The translations under genes were made by a program, and so were the position numbers. This document shows, in pieces, positions 7,274-14,811 of a DNA stretch of 33,236 nucleotides; the stretch's first letter is position 1, and each line of letters opens with the position of its first letter. The notes below the pieces were generated by a model, which saw only the letters and a list, made by a program, of their open reading frames with translations, made no database searches and had not been told where the DNA came from. Origin of the DNA: Deltaproteobacteria bacterium (GTDB lineage: Bacteria; Desulfobacterota; Desulfobacteria; Desulfobacterales; C00003060); contig JAFGFW010000007.1 of NCBI GenBank assembly GCA_016930875.1, positions 1 to 33,236 on the forward strand, written 5' to 3'.

Positions 7274-8428
7274 CTAATAACGGAATACAGCAGCCAGTGG
7301 GGCGTCATCAGGGAGTCTATCTGGTTCGACTCCATAGACACTTCCTCCGTTTAACAGGGCATGAATCGCGGCAAAACTCAACAGGTCTTCGTCTCCTGAC
7401 TTTGCTTCGTCATGAAGCTGGACCAGGTTGGTGTCTGCTTCAAAGGTACCCCAGAGTTGGAGGCCGACAGCGACAAATAGTAATTCCACCTTTCCGTAGT
7501 AGGCAGCCGGAACAATTGCCTTGACATCGCAGGATGCCCTGTCCGTACCTGCCGTCTGTCTATATTGTGCAACGGCATCCCTCTGTTCCTTTTCAAAGTA
7601 GGGCCGCACAATTTTCCAAGCCTGGCCGTGCAATTTTTCGGGGCTCAGCCTTTCAGGATTACCCGCAACGCCTTCGTTCACCAAATAAGAATAGGTGCTG
7701 ACGTGTTTGTAAAGCGGAAAAAGATATTCAACCCCTGCCAATACCAAAGGTACTCGTTTATTTTTAAGCACATTGTGTACTTCCCTGTCGACCTCGCGGA
7801 AGTACCGCATGATTCTTTCCTTGTTATCATTGCTGCCAATGCCGTGGCCGTGAAAAATGGCTGCCCGTTCGCCTTTGGTTCCTGGTGTCCCCGCGTGGAA
7901 GTGGAACTGTTTCTGAAGGTCTTTGCCCGTCGGCGCATCAGCCAGGCTTCCAGGAACTCCTTTCAAGTCGATCTCTACAACGCTGTAACGCGATCCATGA
8001 AACAGCCTGACCTCGTTTTGGCTAAGGGCCAACACATAGAACCGTCCATCCCCGCTGATCAGGGGCAGGAGGGGCTTAATATGGAAACGGCCTGCGGCTA
8101 CTACCAACAACTCCTTGAAATCGACCGGAAGACGGTAATAGCCAAATGTCTGCGGAGAGACAAATATTGCAAGTCCGTCACTCTGGTGTCCCCAGAACAG
8201 GCTGTTCTGTAGAAGTGTTTGGGCAGGCTCCAAGAGTTCTTTCGCCTCCGGCAAACCCAGGTCGATCTTGAGCAAACCTTTTTCCGCATCCCGAAGCAAA
8301 TTCTTAAACCTAGTCTGATCCTGCTGCGTTTCTGCTCCCCCACGGTGTGTTGGCATAAAAATCGATATGCATGGTCCTTTGTGTTCACCCATTAATTTCT
8401 TGAGGTCACCTTTGTTCAATACGTTCAT
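7274..8428 (-). CDS. Bacterial archaeo-eukaryotic release-factor-like protein (baeRF)
   Basis: Starting at MNVLNKGDLKKLM (8428), where AGGAGG lies 6 bases upstream, the protein has 384 residues. Its fold pattern matches the bacterial eRF1/Pelota-like group (baeRF). The N-terminal part has PCISIFMPTHRGG and a DGLAIF element. The middle part has FYVLALSQNEVRLFHG and the segment HGHGIGSNDNKERIMRYFREVD, which corresponds to the eRF1 central domain but without a GGQ. The C-terminal part, near residues 330-384, has a pelota-like GGSVY. Family members are proposed to act on ribosomes or in stress responses, and no biochemical role is assigned here. It sits in a cluster of stress-type envelope genes. 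A start ten codons further upstream is open but has no ribosome-binding site. Confidence 0.75.
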   Translation of the reverse strand: MNVLNKGDLKKLMGEHKGPCISIFMPTHRGGAETQQDQTRFKNLLRDAEKGLLKIDLGLPEAKELLEPAQTLLQNSLFWGHQSDGLAIFVSPQTFGYYRLPVDFKELLVVAAGRFHIKPLLPLISGDGRFYVLALSQNEVRLFHGSRYSVVEIDLKGVPGSLADAPTGKDLQKQFHFHAGTPGTKGERAAIFHGHGIGSNDNKERIMRYFREVDREVHNVLKNKRVPLVLAGVEYLFPLYKHVSTYSYLVNEGVAGNPERLSPEKLHGQAWKIVRPYFEKEQRDAVAQYRQTAGTDRASCDVKAIVPAAYYGKVELLFVAVGLQLWGTFEADTNLVQLHDEAKSGDEDLLSFAAIHALLNGGSVYGVEPDRLPDDAPLAAVFRY

Positions 8429-8498
8429 GTGGATTCCTCCTTCGCAGGGCAATATCAAGGTCCGAGTCGTAAACGCATCTTGCAGCCAAGATCTCCAT

Positions 8499-8948
8499 TT
8501 AGCGCCGTCTCGATGCTCTTCCTCGTGTAGTCCTTCTAGGCCTTGTAGTCTGCCCCCTGCCCCTGTATGTTCTCTTGCCGGGCCTGCCCAATAGCATCAC
8601 CCCGACAACGCTATTTCCCTTGAACATGAGGCTATGATTTATCCCGGAAAGGATCCGTTCCAGACCGTCCTGAATGGGCAGATTTCTAAACTGCACGGAG
8701 ATATCATTATCAAGCAACGATGAGTCTCGCATGAAGCCTGTCTCAAACCATATATCTTTTTTGTCCTTAATCTTGTCGAGAACAGCCCCCAGCGGAGTAT
8801 TCTTAATGTTAGCCGACAGCCTTTGTTTTTTGAAATTCAGGTAAAGCCTTCTCTGCTGTGGGTAGGCTGTTGCATAGATCGAGAAGATCAAAAACGAAGC
8901 TGCAAGCGAGGCTAAAAGGAGTTTGGATCTTTTGCGCATCACTACCAT
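8499..8948 (-). CDS. Exported STN-like domain protein with Arg/Gly-rich tail
   Basis: The 149-residue product has a signal peptide (KLLLASLAASFLIFSIYATA, cleavage near AYPQ). An STN-like domain follows (about residues 35-110), with LSANIKNTPLGAVLDKI and ISVQFRNLPIQDGLERIL, resembling the short N-terminal domain of secretins and TonB receptors. The last 30 residues are a low-complexity basic tail (RTYRGRGQTTRPRRTTRGR...). It has no barrel or pore domain, so it is a free-standing domain. The tail could bind nucleic acid, lipopolysaccharide or other anionic polymers, but this is speculation. It lies 17 bp after the receiver gene. Confidence 0.6.
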   Translation of the reverse strand: MVVMRKRSKLLLASLAASFLIFSIYATAYPQQRRLYLNFKKQRLSANIKNTPLGAVLDKIKDKKDIWFETGFMRDSSLLDNDISVQFRNLPIQDGLERILSGINHSLMFKGNSVVGVMLLGRPGKRTYRGRGQTTRPRRTTRGRASRRR

Positions 8949-8965
8949 ACAAGTTTGGAATGAGA

Positions 8966-9385
8966 TCAGAACACACCTCCCACACCAAATTCCTGAATAT
9001 CCGTATCTCGTTCTGCTCTAGACTGGGCAGGTTCCACAGAAAGCACCTGAGCTATTTTGTCTTTAAGTTCAGCGAAATTAAAACTTTTGATCACGTAGCC
9101 ATCGGCCTCAGAAAGGCGGGGGTCTTCTCTATAACTGTCATAAGCAGTGAAGATGATGACAGGCAGTCGGGGGGCTTCCCGCTTGATGTGATGAAAAAGA
9201 AAAAATCCTTCCGGTCCGTCAAGATACAGATCAAGAAGTACCAAATCTGGTCGTGAACATCTAAGGTGTGCCTTAGAAGATTCGACATCGCCTGCAGTCG
9301 CAACACGGTACCCCTCATCACTCAGAACCTCCGAAAGGAGTTGTTGGATGCATGGTTGGTCATCTACGATCAGGATTCCTGACAT
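8966..9385 (-). CDS. Single-domain response regulator (CheY-like receiver)
   Basis: The 139-residue protein is one receiver domain (about residues 1-118) plus a 20-residue tail. The acidic pair is in ILIVDDQPC, the phosphoacceptor Asp in DLVLLDLYLD, the Thr in IIFTAYDS and the Lys in YVIKSFNF; the Pro that usually follows this Lys is Ser. The active site is otherwise complete, so phosphorylation is plausible. It has no output domain. It overlaps the 3' end of the BON gene by 26 nt, which implies translational coupling. No histidine kinase is encoded in the window. Confidence 0.88.
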   Translation of the reverse strand: MSGILIVDDQPCIQQLLSEVLSDEGYRVATAGDVESSKAHLRCSRPDLVLLDLYLDGPEGFFLFHHIKREAPRLPVIIFTAYDSYREDPRLSEADGYVIKSFNFAELKDKIAQVLSVEPAQSRAERDTDIQEFGVGGVF

Positions 9386-9785
9386 CGTGTATCATCCCTT
9401 TCTTCCTATTTGCCTTCTTGGATTCCTCGTACGCTTTATTGCCCGAAGGATCTACGCCATGAACCACGGTAATCCTATTCTCTACGGAACGTACCCCCTT
9501 GATGGACCTTGCAATTTCTCCGGCACGCTCCTTGGCAACGAAGCTGTTTACCCTACCTGAGAGTTCAACCACTCCATCATCTGTGCATACGTTAATATGA
9601 TGCGTGTTCACGTCCTGTATATCTTCCATCACGTTCCAAACGGCCCACGTAATATCAGAGTCATCCATCTCTCCCGCAAGAACAGATGAGGAAACAGAAC
9701 AAAAGAGCATGGCCACATACAATAATATTGCTAAAAGTTTGCCCGCCGCTGTTTTTGTTGTTGAGGTTCTGATTGTTAGGTACAT
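9360..9785 (-). CDS. Periplasmic BON-domain protein
   Basis: The 141-residue product has a signal peptide (LLAILLYVAMLFCSVSSSVLA, cleavage before GEMD). One BON domain follows (about residues 45-110) with the typical VNVC.DDGVVELSGRV and AGEIARSIKGVRSVENRITV pattern. BON domains bind phospholipids or envelope surfaces and are common in osmotic-stress proteins (OsmY-like). The C-terminus is basic and hydrophilic. It has a GAGG ribosome-binding site. Its 3' end overlaps the receiver gene. Confidence 0.82.
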   Translation of the reverse strand: MYLTIRTSTTKTAAGKLLAILLYVAMLFCSVSSSVLAGEMDDSDITWAVWNVMEDIQDVNTHHINVCTDDGVVELSGRVNSFVAKERAGEIARSIKGVRSVENRITVVHGVDPSGNKAYEESKKANRKKGMIHDVRNPDRR

Positions 9786-9828
9786 ATCTCGTCACCCTCT
9801 TTTAGTATTCTTATTCTCCGCAAAGCCG

Positions 9829-10206
9829 TTACGGTTGGGCATTTGCCTTCCACATCTTGTCGACTACCATGGCAATCGCGGGAAAACTGCCGTCCATATA
9901 TGTCAGATAGCGGGGCCGCAGGCGATGGGCCAAAGCTATGATCTCATCGTCGAGGTCCGGAACAACTAAGATGATACGGACATCGTGAAACAAATGACGA
10001 ATATTGAGAACGTCGAGAACGTCTTCTCGGCTGGCAAGCAAGAGAACCCCGATGGTCAGTTCGTCCTTGGGTTGCCGCAATCTCCGCGAGAGGTCATTGA
10101 TCGTTTGGTAAACTTCCATGGCGCCGTCGGGAACTGACAGTTCGAGTGCGGTCCTGATCCGTTCCACAACCCCCTCGGAGGCTGTGGTGTATAAGAGCAA
10201 GCTCAT
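9829..10206 (-). CDS. Hypothetical receiver-like protein without phosphorylation site
   Basis: The 125-residue product alternates hydrophobic strands and helices as a CheY fold would (LLLYTT, IGVLLLAS, VRIILVVPD, PRYLTYMDG). It lacks the N-terminal acidic pair, and the phosphoacceptor position is not evident: GVLLLASRED stands where a receiver would have LLLD. I cannot assign a family. It may be a degenerate receiver or another Rossmann-like domain. It is the first gene downstream of the dyad repeats and the sigma-54-like promoter, and it is followed by the BON, receiver and STN genes, which suggests it belongs to that regulatory unit. Confidence 0.6.
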   Translation of the reverse strand: MSLLLYTTASEGVVERIRTALELSVPDGAMEVYQTINDLSRRLRQPKDELTIGVLLLASREDVLDVLNIRHLFHDVRIILVVPDLDDEIIALAHRLRPRYLTYMDGSFPAIAMVVDKMWKANAQP

Positions 10207-10262
10207 TTTGTGTGTTTACCTTTTGTATGGTTTTCTACCTTCAACAATGACAATGACGCCAT

Positions 10263-10290
10263 AATATAGCGCATCCTGTTACGCAACCAA
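10263..10290 (-). promoter_or_regulatory. Possible sigma-70 promoter before the 9829-10206 gene
   Basis: On the minus strand, TTGGTT (10285-10290), 16 bp and TATATT (10263-10268) make a moderate housekeeping promoter. It is an alternative to the sigma-54-like site just upstream. Confidence 0.35.
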
Positions 10291-10291
10291 T

Positions 10292-10308
10292 ACTCAAGAA
10301 CTGTGCCA
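10292..10308 (-). promoter_or_regulatory. Sigma-54-like promoter
   Basis: The minus strand reads TGGCACA-GTTC-TTGAG. The -24 element TGGCAC is perfect and the spacing is right, but the -12 element has TTGA where TTGC is expected, which weakens the call. It lies about 85 bp before the start codon at 10206 and about 110-160 bp downstream of three dyad repeats, the usual distance for an enhancer of an NtrC-type activator. The activator gene itself is adjacent. Confidence 0.4.
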
Positions 10309-10400
10309 CCAGCCACGGCAAATTCCAATTAGCTTGTTATGTTCAATAGTTATGGCATTGTTTAGACGCGAAGGTGCACGGGCAATATCTGCTCAAATTG

Positions 10401-10460
10401 TCCGGCTGGGCAGGAAAAGGTCCGGCTAGGCAGGAAAAAATCCGATCAAGCAGGACGCTC
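10401..10460. repeat. Three 20-bp tandem units with a dyad: candidate enhancer sites
   Basis: The units are 10401-10420 (TCCGGCTGGGCAGGAAAAGG), 10421-10440 (the same with A at position 8 and AA at the end) and 10441-10460 (decayed, beginning TCCGATCAAGCAGGA). Units one and two each contain the dyad TCC-n-GC-nnn-GC-n-GGA, and unit three keeps only one good half. The 20-bp period would put the sites nearly on one face of the helix. They start 26 bp after the stop of the NtrC-type activator gene and lie upstream of the sigma-54-like promoter. I infer binding sites for a Fis-type helix-turn-helix regulator, most simply the neighbouring activator. Confidence 0.6.
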
Positions 10461-10485
10461 GAAAGTGCAAGTGGAGACGATAAGA

Positions 10486-11907
10486 TTAACTTGACGTGGA
10501 GACGTGATGCTTTTTGATAAGCTCATACAGGCGGGATCGAGATAGGCCGGATATTCGGGAGGCATCTTTCATGTTACCTTTAGTTAACACCATTAGTTTT
10601 CTTAGATAGTCTTGTTCCACTTCGACAATGGCCGCATCTCGCAACTCCTGCAATCCTGGAAGGATTTCCTTGGAATAAACATTTTCGCTTGTTTTGCGTG
10701 TTCCAAGATTGTCATCAGCGATGGAGGTCCGGGCCATCTTTGCGCGAATGTCGGTCGGAAGGTGCCTTGGGAAAAGCATGGGTTCATATCGCGCTGAAAC
10801 AATGGCCCTCTCCAGGGCATTGACCAGTTCTCGGACGTTTCCGGGCCAGTTGTATTCAGAAAGCAGTACTTCAAAGAATTCAGGAGAAAACCCCTTTTTC
10901 TCTAAGCCATAATCTTGACACAATTGGGCTGCATGATGCCTTGCTATAGCTTCAATATCTTCGGCACGCTCCCTCAGTGGAGGCAATTCAATCATGAAAG
11001 ACCGGAGGCGAAAGAGGAGATCCTTCCGAAACAGCTTGCGACGTGCCATATCGTCAAGATCCCGGTTGGATGCCGTGATCAGCCTGAAATCGCTTTCTAT
11101 TTCTCGCCCGCCACCTACAGGGCGAAAACGCTGTTCTTCAAGGACCCGGAGGAAGGTTTTTTGAACTGAAAAAGGAAGTTCACCCACCTCATCCAGAAAT
11201 AGTGTCCCCCCGTCAGCTTGCTTGATTAGGCCGTCCCGAACTTTATCCGCTCCTGTAAATGCGCCCCGCTCGTGTCCGAAAAGCGTGCTCTCCACAAGGG
11301 TTTCAGGCAGCGCAGCGCAGTCAACCACCACAAAATTCTTGCCAGCGCGGGCACTGTTGTTGTGAATGGCCCATGCAAAGAGTTCTTTGCCGGTACCGGT
11401 TTCACCCATTATCAGTAGACTGGCGTCACTATGAGCAGCCTGAGCTACAACCTCCAAGCAAGCCTTTGTCTGCGGGCTGCTTCCTACGATGCCCTCGAAA
11501 GTCTCCTTCTTTAGACTGACTGAAGGCTCTACAGGTACTTTTTTTTCGCGGTATTGGAGGGCACGAACGAGCGGCAGGGCAATCCCCTGTTCCGAGGACG
11601 GCCGGTTAATGTAGTCCCATGCGCCGCTTTTGATCGCCAGTTCGGCTTCATCAGGACTACCGGAATCACTGATAAGAATGACTTCAGGGCAAGAGGGCGT
11701 TTGCAGAATCTCTGGCAACACATCCAACCCTTGGCCGTCAGGCATCCGGGCGCTGAGAAACACCACATCAAAACTTCCGGAGCAGGTCGCCATCAGCCCT
11801 TCTTTAACGATGTGAGTACAAGTCACTTCATGTTCCATCCTCTTTGCCACAGCGCGCAGCATGCCACAAAATACCTTGTTGTCATCAATGATCAGAACAT
11901 TTGCCAT
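10486..11907 (-). CDS. NtrC-family sigma-54 activator with degenerate receiver
   Basis: With the start at [11 protein letters not shown] (11907) the protein has 473 residues: a receiver (1-115), an AAA+ domain (about 135-370) and a Fis-type helix-turn-helix at the C-terminus ([20 protein letters not shown]). The AAA+ part is complete, with Walker A GETGTGKE, the sigma-54 contact loop GAFTGAD, Walker [13 protein letters not shown] and the FRKDLLFRL segment. The receiver keeps the acidic pair (IIDDN), but the phosphoacceptor is Ser ([11 protein letters not shown], residue 52, codon 11752-11754) and the conserved Lys before Pro is Arg (YINRP, residue 102). It should not be phosphorylated normally. 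Activity may be constitutive or set by another signal. A start four codons earlier (GTG) is also open. Confidence 0.88.
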   Translation of the reverse strand: MANVLIIDDNKVFCGMLRAVAKRMEHEVTCTHIVKEGLMATCSGSFDVVFLSARMPDGQGLDVLPEILQTPSCPEVILISDSGSPDEAELAIKSGAWDYINRPSSEQGIALPLVRALQYREKKVPVEPSVSLKKETFEGIVGSSPQTKACLEVVAQAAHSDASLLIMGETGTGKELFAWAIHNNSARAGKNFVVVDCAALPETLVESTLFGHERGAFTGADKVRDGLIKQADGGTLFLDEVGELPFSVQKTFLRVLEEQRFRPVGGGREIESDFRLITASNRDLDDMARRKLFRKDLLFRLRSFMIELPPLRERAEDIEAIARHHAAQLCQDYGLEKKGFSPEFFEVLLSEYNWPGNVRELVNALERAIVSARYEPMLFPRHLPTDIRAKMARTSIADDNLGTRKTSENVYSKEILPGLQELRDAAIVEVEQDYLRKLMVLTKGNMKDASRISGLSRSRLYELIKKHHVSTSS

Positions 11908-12030
11908 AATACTTCGCACTCATATCATCCAATATACAAGGATATCAACCCCAGTAAAATGGCCACACAAGCGATATCATCACTCCAGGCCTTGTTCCTG
12001 CTATCAAAAACCCGCTTGACGCTGAAGACA

Positions 12031-13095
12031 TCAGATACGACGGCCCTCGTAAAAGATATGTAGCCTTTCAGGATCAATAACCAGGGGGACAATCTCGCCT
12101 GGTTGGCAGGTAGCCTCCTTGGGTGCTCTAATAGTTATGGAAGTCCCGCCCGCCCGAGCATGGATGTATTTATCAGCGCCCACATTGCTGAGCATTTCCA
12201 CCTCGGCGCGGAGCACCGTCCCAGACCCTTGGCCAACAACGATGTCCTCAGGACGGATACCCACTTCCACGACATGTTCTCCCGGAGGCGCTGGAAGATG
12301 CCTGAGATCGAGTGAGAAGTCCCCATTTCGAAACCTGAAGCCCCCTTCTTGCCAGGTAAGTTTTCCCTTGAAGAGATTCATTACAGGAGACCCAATAAAA
12401 GTTGCAACAAAGGTATCTGCTGGGCGGTCATAGATAGTTTCGGGCCGGTCCATCTGGTGGATTCGTCCCTCTCGCATGACCACGACCTTGTCGCCCAGGG
12501 TCATGGCTTCTACCTGGTCGTGGGTGACGTAGACGATAGTAGTCCGGATCCGGGCATGGAGTCTTTTGATTTCCAGGCGGACGTTGATCCGAAGCTGGGC
12601 ATCCAAATTGCTTAGAGGCTCGTCCAGGAGAAAGAGCCTGGGCCGCCGCACCAAAGCCCTTCCCATGGCTACCCGTTGGCGTTGTCCCCCTGAGAGTTGC
12701 CTGGGTTTGCGGTCCAAAAGATGCTCAATCCCCAGGAGCTGCGCTGTTTCCAATACCTTTTGGCGTGTGGTGGATTTCGGAACGTCACGCATGCGAAGTC
12801 CAAAACCGAGATTTTGAGATACAGTCATATGGGGATAGAGGGCATAGGTTTGAAAGACCATGGCCATGTCCCTCTGCCGCGGAGTGAGTCGGTCCACTGG
12901 TTCGCCGTCCAAAAAAACGGAACCCTCGTCTTGGGCTGTCAGACCTGCGACAATCTGAAGTAGTGTGCTTTTGCCGCAGCCTGAGGGGCCGAGCAGGACG
13001 CAAAACTCGCCATCTTCTACGTGGAGGTTCACTCGGGATAGGGCCTTCACATCGCCAAAACGCTTGCTAATATTTTTTAGAGTCAATGATGCCAC
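12031..13095 (-). CDS. CUT1-type ABC importer ATPase (MalK/UgpC-like)
   Basis: I place the start at a GTG (13095): it lies 4 bp after the stop of the upstream permease gene and is preceded by an AAGGATAAGG. The frame is open 50 codons further, but that part overlaps the permease and is not homologous. The 354-residue product has Walker A GPSGCGKST, the Q-loop MVFQTYALYPHM, the signature LSGGQRQRVAMGRAL, Walker B LFLLDEPLSNLD and the switch His in VTHDQVEA. A C-terminal TOBE-like regulatory domain follows (about residues 240-354, VEVGIRPEDIVV). It powers the importer formed with the two permeases encoded upstream. Confidence 0.92.
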   Translation of the reverse strand: MASLTLKNISKRFGDVKALSRVNLHVEDGEFCVLLGPSGCGKSTLLQIVAGLTAQDEGSVFLDGEPVDRLTPRQRDMAMVFQTYALYPHMTVSQNLGFGLRMRDVPKSTTRQKVLETAQLLGIEHLLDRKPRQLSGGQRQRVAMGRALVRRPRLFLLDEPLSNLDAQLRINVRLEIKRLHARIRTTIVYVTHDQVEAMTLGDKVVVMREGRIHQMDRPETIYDRPADTFVATFIGSPVMNLFKGKLTWQEGGFRFRNGDFSLDLRHLPAPPGEHVVEVGIRPEDIVVGQGSGTVLRAEVEMLSNVGADKYIHARAGGTSITIRAPKEATCQPGEIVPLVIDPERLHIFYEGRRI

Positions 13096-13099
13096 AGCC

Positions 13100-13927
13100 T
13101 TATCCTTTAATGGCGCCGGCCGATAGCCCGGTGACGATACGCCGCTGGAAGAGCAGGACCATTGCGACCAGGGGCGCGGTGGTGATGAAGGAAGCCGCAG
13201 CAATCTCCCCCCACGGCACCGTATGTTCTCCCTGGAAGAGGGCAATTCCCACGGGCATGGTTTGTTTCGCCGGGTCGGTGACGATCAAAAGGGCAAGAAA
13301 AAACTCATTCCACGCATAGATAAAGCTCAGGATGGAGGCGGTAAACAGCCCGGGAGCTGACAGGGGTAATATGACTCTGATAAGGGCTCCAAGCCTCGTG
13401 CATCCATCCACCAGGGCTGCGTCCTCCAGCTCTTCGGGCATCTCACGGAAAAAGAGGGCTAAGATCCAGACGGACAGCGGCAGCGTGAGGGCCACATAGG
13501 GAAGCACAAGCCCCTGGTACGTGTTGAGCCATCCCGTCAGTTGCAGGAAGCGCCAGATGGGTCCTGCAATGGCGATCTGTGGAAACATGGCACACGCAAG
13601 AATCCCCATGAGAGCAAATTGTGCCAACCGGCGAGGTAGTCGAGCCAGGGCATAACCGGCCAGTGTTCCCAGGGTAATCGTTACCACGGTAGTAGAGCCC
13701 GCCACGATAGTCGAATTTACCAGATAGCCCATAATACCATAACGAGCAATCGCAGAGCGAAAGAAGTCTAGGGAAAAGGCCGGCCAAAGCTGTGGCGGAA
13801 TCGCGGTCACCTGTGCCTGGGTCTTGAAGGCCAATGAAATGAACAACAAAAAAGGAGCCAACGAAAAGGCTGCGGCCAAAAAAACGCCCACAAGAAATCC
13901 GGTCTTTTTCAACCAGCCTCTTCTCAT
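13100..13927 (-). CDS. ABC importer permease, MalG-like
   Basis: Starting at MRRGWLKKTG (13927), the protein has 275 residues with six hydrophobic segments. The coupling loop that docks on the ATPase reads EELEDAALVDGCTRLGALIRVILPLSAPG, the EAA motif typical of carbohydrate-type (CUT1) permeases of the MalG/UgpE group. Its ATG overlaps the stop of the upstream permease gene (ATGA), indicating translational coupling. A longer open frame to 14035 would overlap that gene and is rejected. Confidence 0.9.
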   Translation of the reverse strand: MRRGWLKKTGFLVGVFLAAAFSLAPFLLFISLAFKTQAQVTAIPPQLWPAFSLDFFRSAIARYGIMGYLVNSTIVAGSTTVVTITLGTLAGYALARLPRRLAQFALMGILACAMFPQIAIAGPIWRFLQLTGWLNTYQGLVLPYVALTLPLSVWILALFFREMPEELEDAALVDGCTRLGALIRVILPLSAPGLFTASILSFIYAWNEFFLALLIVTDPAKQTMPVGIALFQGEHTVPWGEIAAASFITTAPLVAMVLLFQRRIVTGLSAGAIKG

Positions 13928-14811
13928 AGGCTCGCCTCCAGGAACCGACGACCTACCATTCGCACATAGATGACGGCAAGAATCAACACAATGACGAAGA
14001 TACACACGGATATGGCCGAACCGTACCCCATCCATCCCTCCACAAACATCTTCTTATACCCGTAAAGCTGCAACACGTTGGTGGCATCTGCCGGCCCTCC
14101 CTGGGTCATTACAAAAGCCAGATCAAAGACCCGGAAGGCATCGATTGTCCGGAACAATAGGGCCACGAGCAACGCGGGCCGTATGAGGGGCCACGTGATG
14201 TGCCAAAAGCACCTCCATGTCCCTGCCCCGTCCACCCTGGCCGCTTGATAGAGATCTTCCGGGATCACCTGGAGACCGGCCAGGAGCAGCAAAGCCGCAA
14301 AGGATGACGTCTTCCAGATATCTGCGACAATAATGGCTAAAAGAGCAGTAGGAGGCAGGGCCAACCACGGGATATAATGGGTTGTCTCGGCCCCGAAGAC
14401 CGCATAATTGATCATGCCATATGCGTCGTTGAATAAGAAGCGCCACATCTGGGCGGAGACCACTGTCGGGATGGCCCAGGGGATCAACACACAGGCCCGG
14501 AGCGTCCCACGGCCGGGAAAACGATGGTGGATCAAAAGGGCCAGAACAAGGCCGATCACGAGTTCACAGAATGTCGTTGTGCCAACAAAGATGGCCGTGA
14601 TCCAAAAGGAATGGCGGGCAACCGGATCCCTGAGCAGCTCTTGATAGTTCTCTAAACCCACGAAAGGGGTCTTGAGCTGTGGCAGGCCGATAATGATCCG
14701 ATGGAAGCTCAGGATCATTGACTGGCCAATAGGGACTGCGATGAGCAAAAGGAGCACCAAGGCCGCCGGAGCAAGGAGAGCCAGGTAGAGGTTTCGGTCC
14801 CTCCGTGTCAT
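13924..14811 (-). CDS. ABC importer permease, MalF-like
   Basis: The 295-residue protein has six predicted membrane helices, beginning with LYLALLAPAALVLLLLIAVP. Its EAA coupling loop, EDLYQAARVDGAGTWRCFWHITWPLIRP, lies near residues 200-227. The segment LLFRTIDAFRVFDLAFVMTQGGPADATNVL is characteristic of MalF/UgpA-type permeases. It pairs with the next permease to form the membrane channel. The ATG overlaps the stop codon of the solute-binding protein gene by 4 nt. Confidence 0.92.
   Translation of the reverse strand: MTRRDRNLYLALLAPAALVLLLLIAVPIGQSMILSFHRIIIGLPQLKTPFVGLENYQELLRDPVARHSFWITAIFVGTTTFCELVIGLVLALLIHHRFPGRGTLRACVLIPWAIPTVVSAQMWRFLFNDAYGMINYAVFGAETTHYIPWLALPPTALLAIIVADIWKTSSFAALLLLAGLQVIPEDLYQAARVDGAGTWRCFWHITWPLIRPALLVALLFRTIDAFRVFDLAFVMTQGGPADATNVLQLYGYKKMFVEGWMGYGSAISVCIFVIVLILAVIYVRMVGRRFLEASL

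Noticed and set aside
10401-10460. Tandem repeats considered as a CRISPR array
   Set aside because: The 20-bp units follow each other without spacers and there are no cas genes.
12031-13245. Longer N-terminus for the ABC ATPase
   Set aside because: The extra 50 residues overlap the permease gene and do not resemble the family, while a GTG at 13095 with a good ribosome-binding site gives the normal length.
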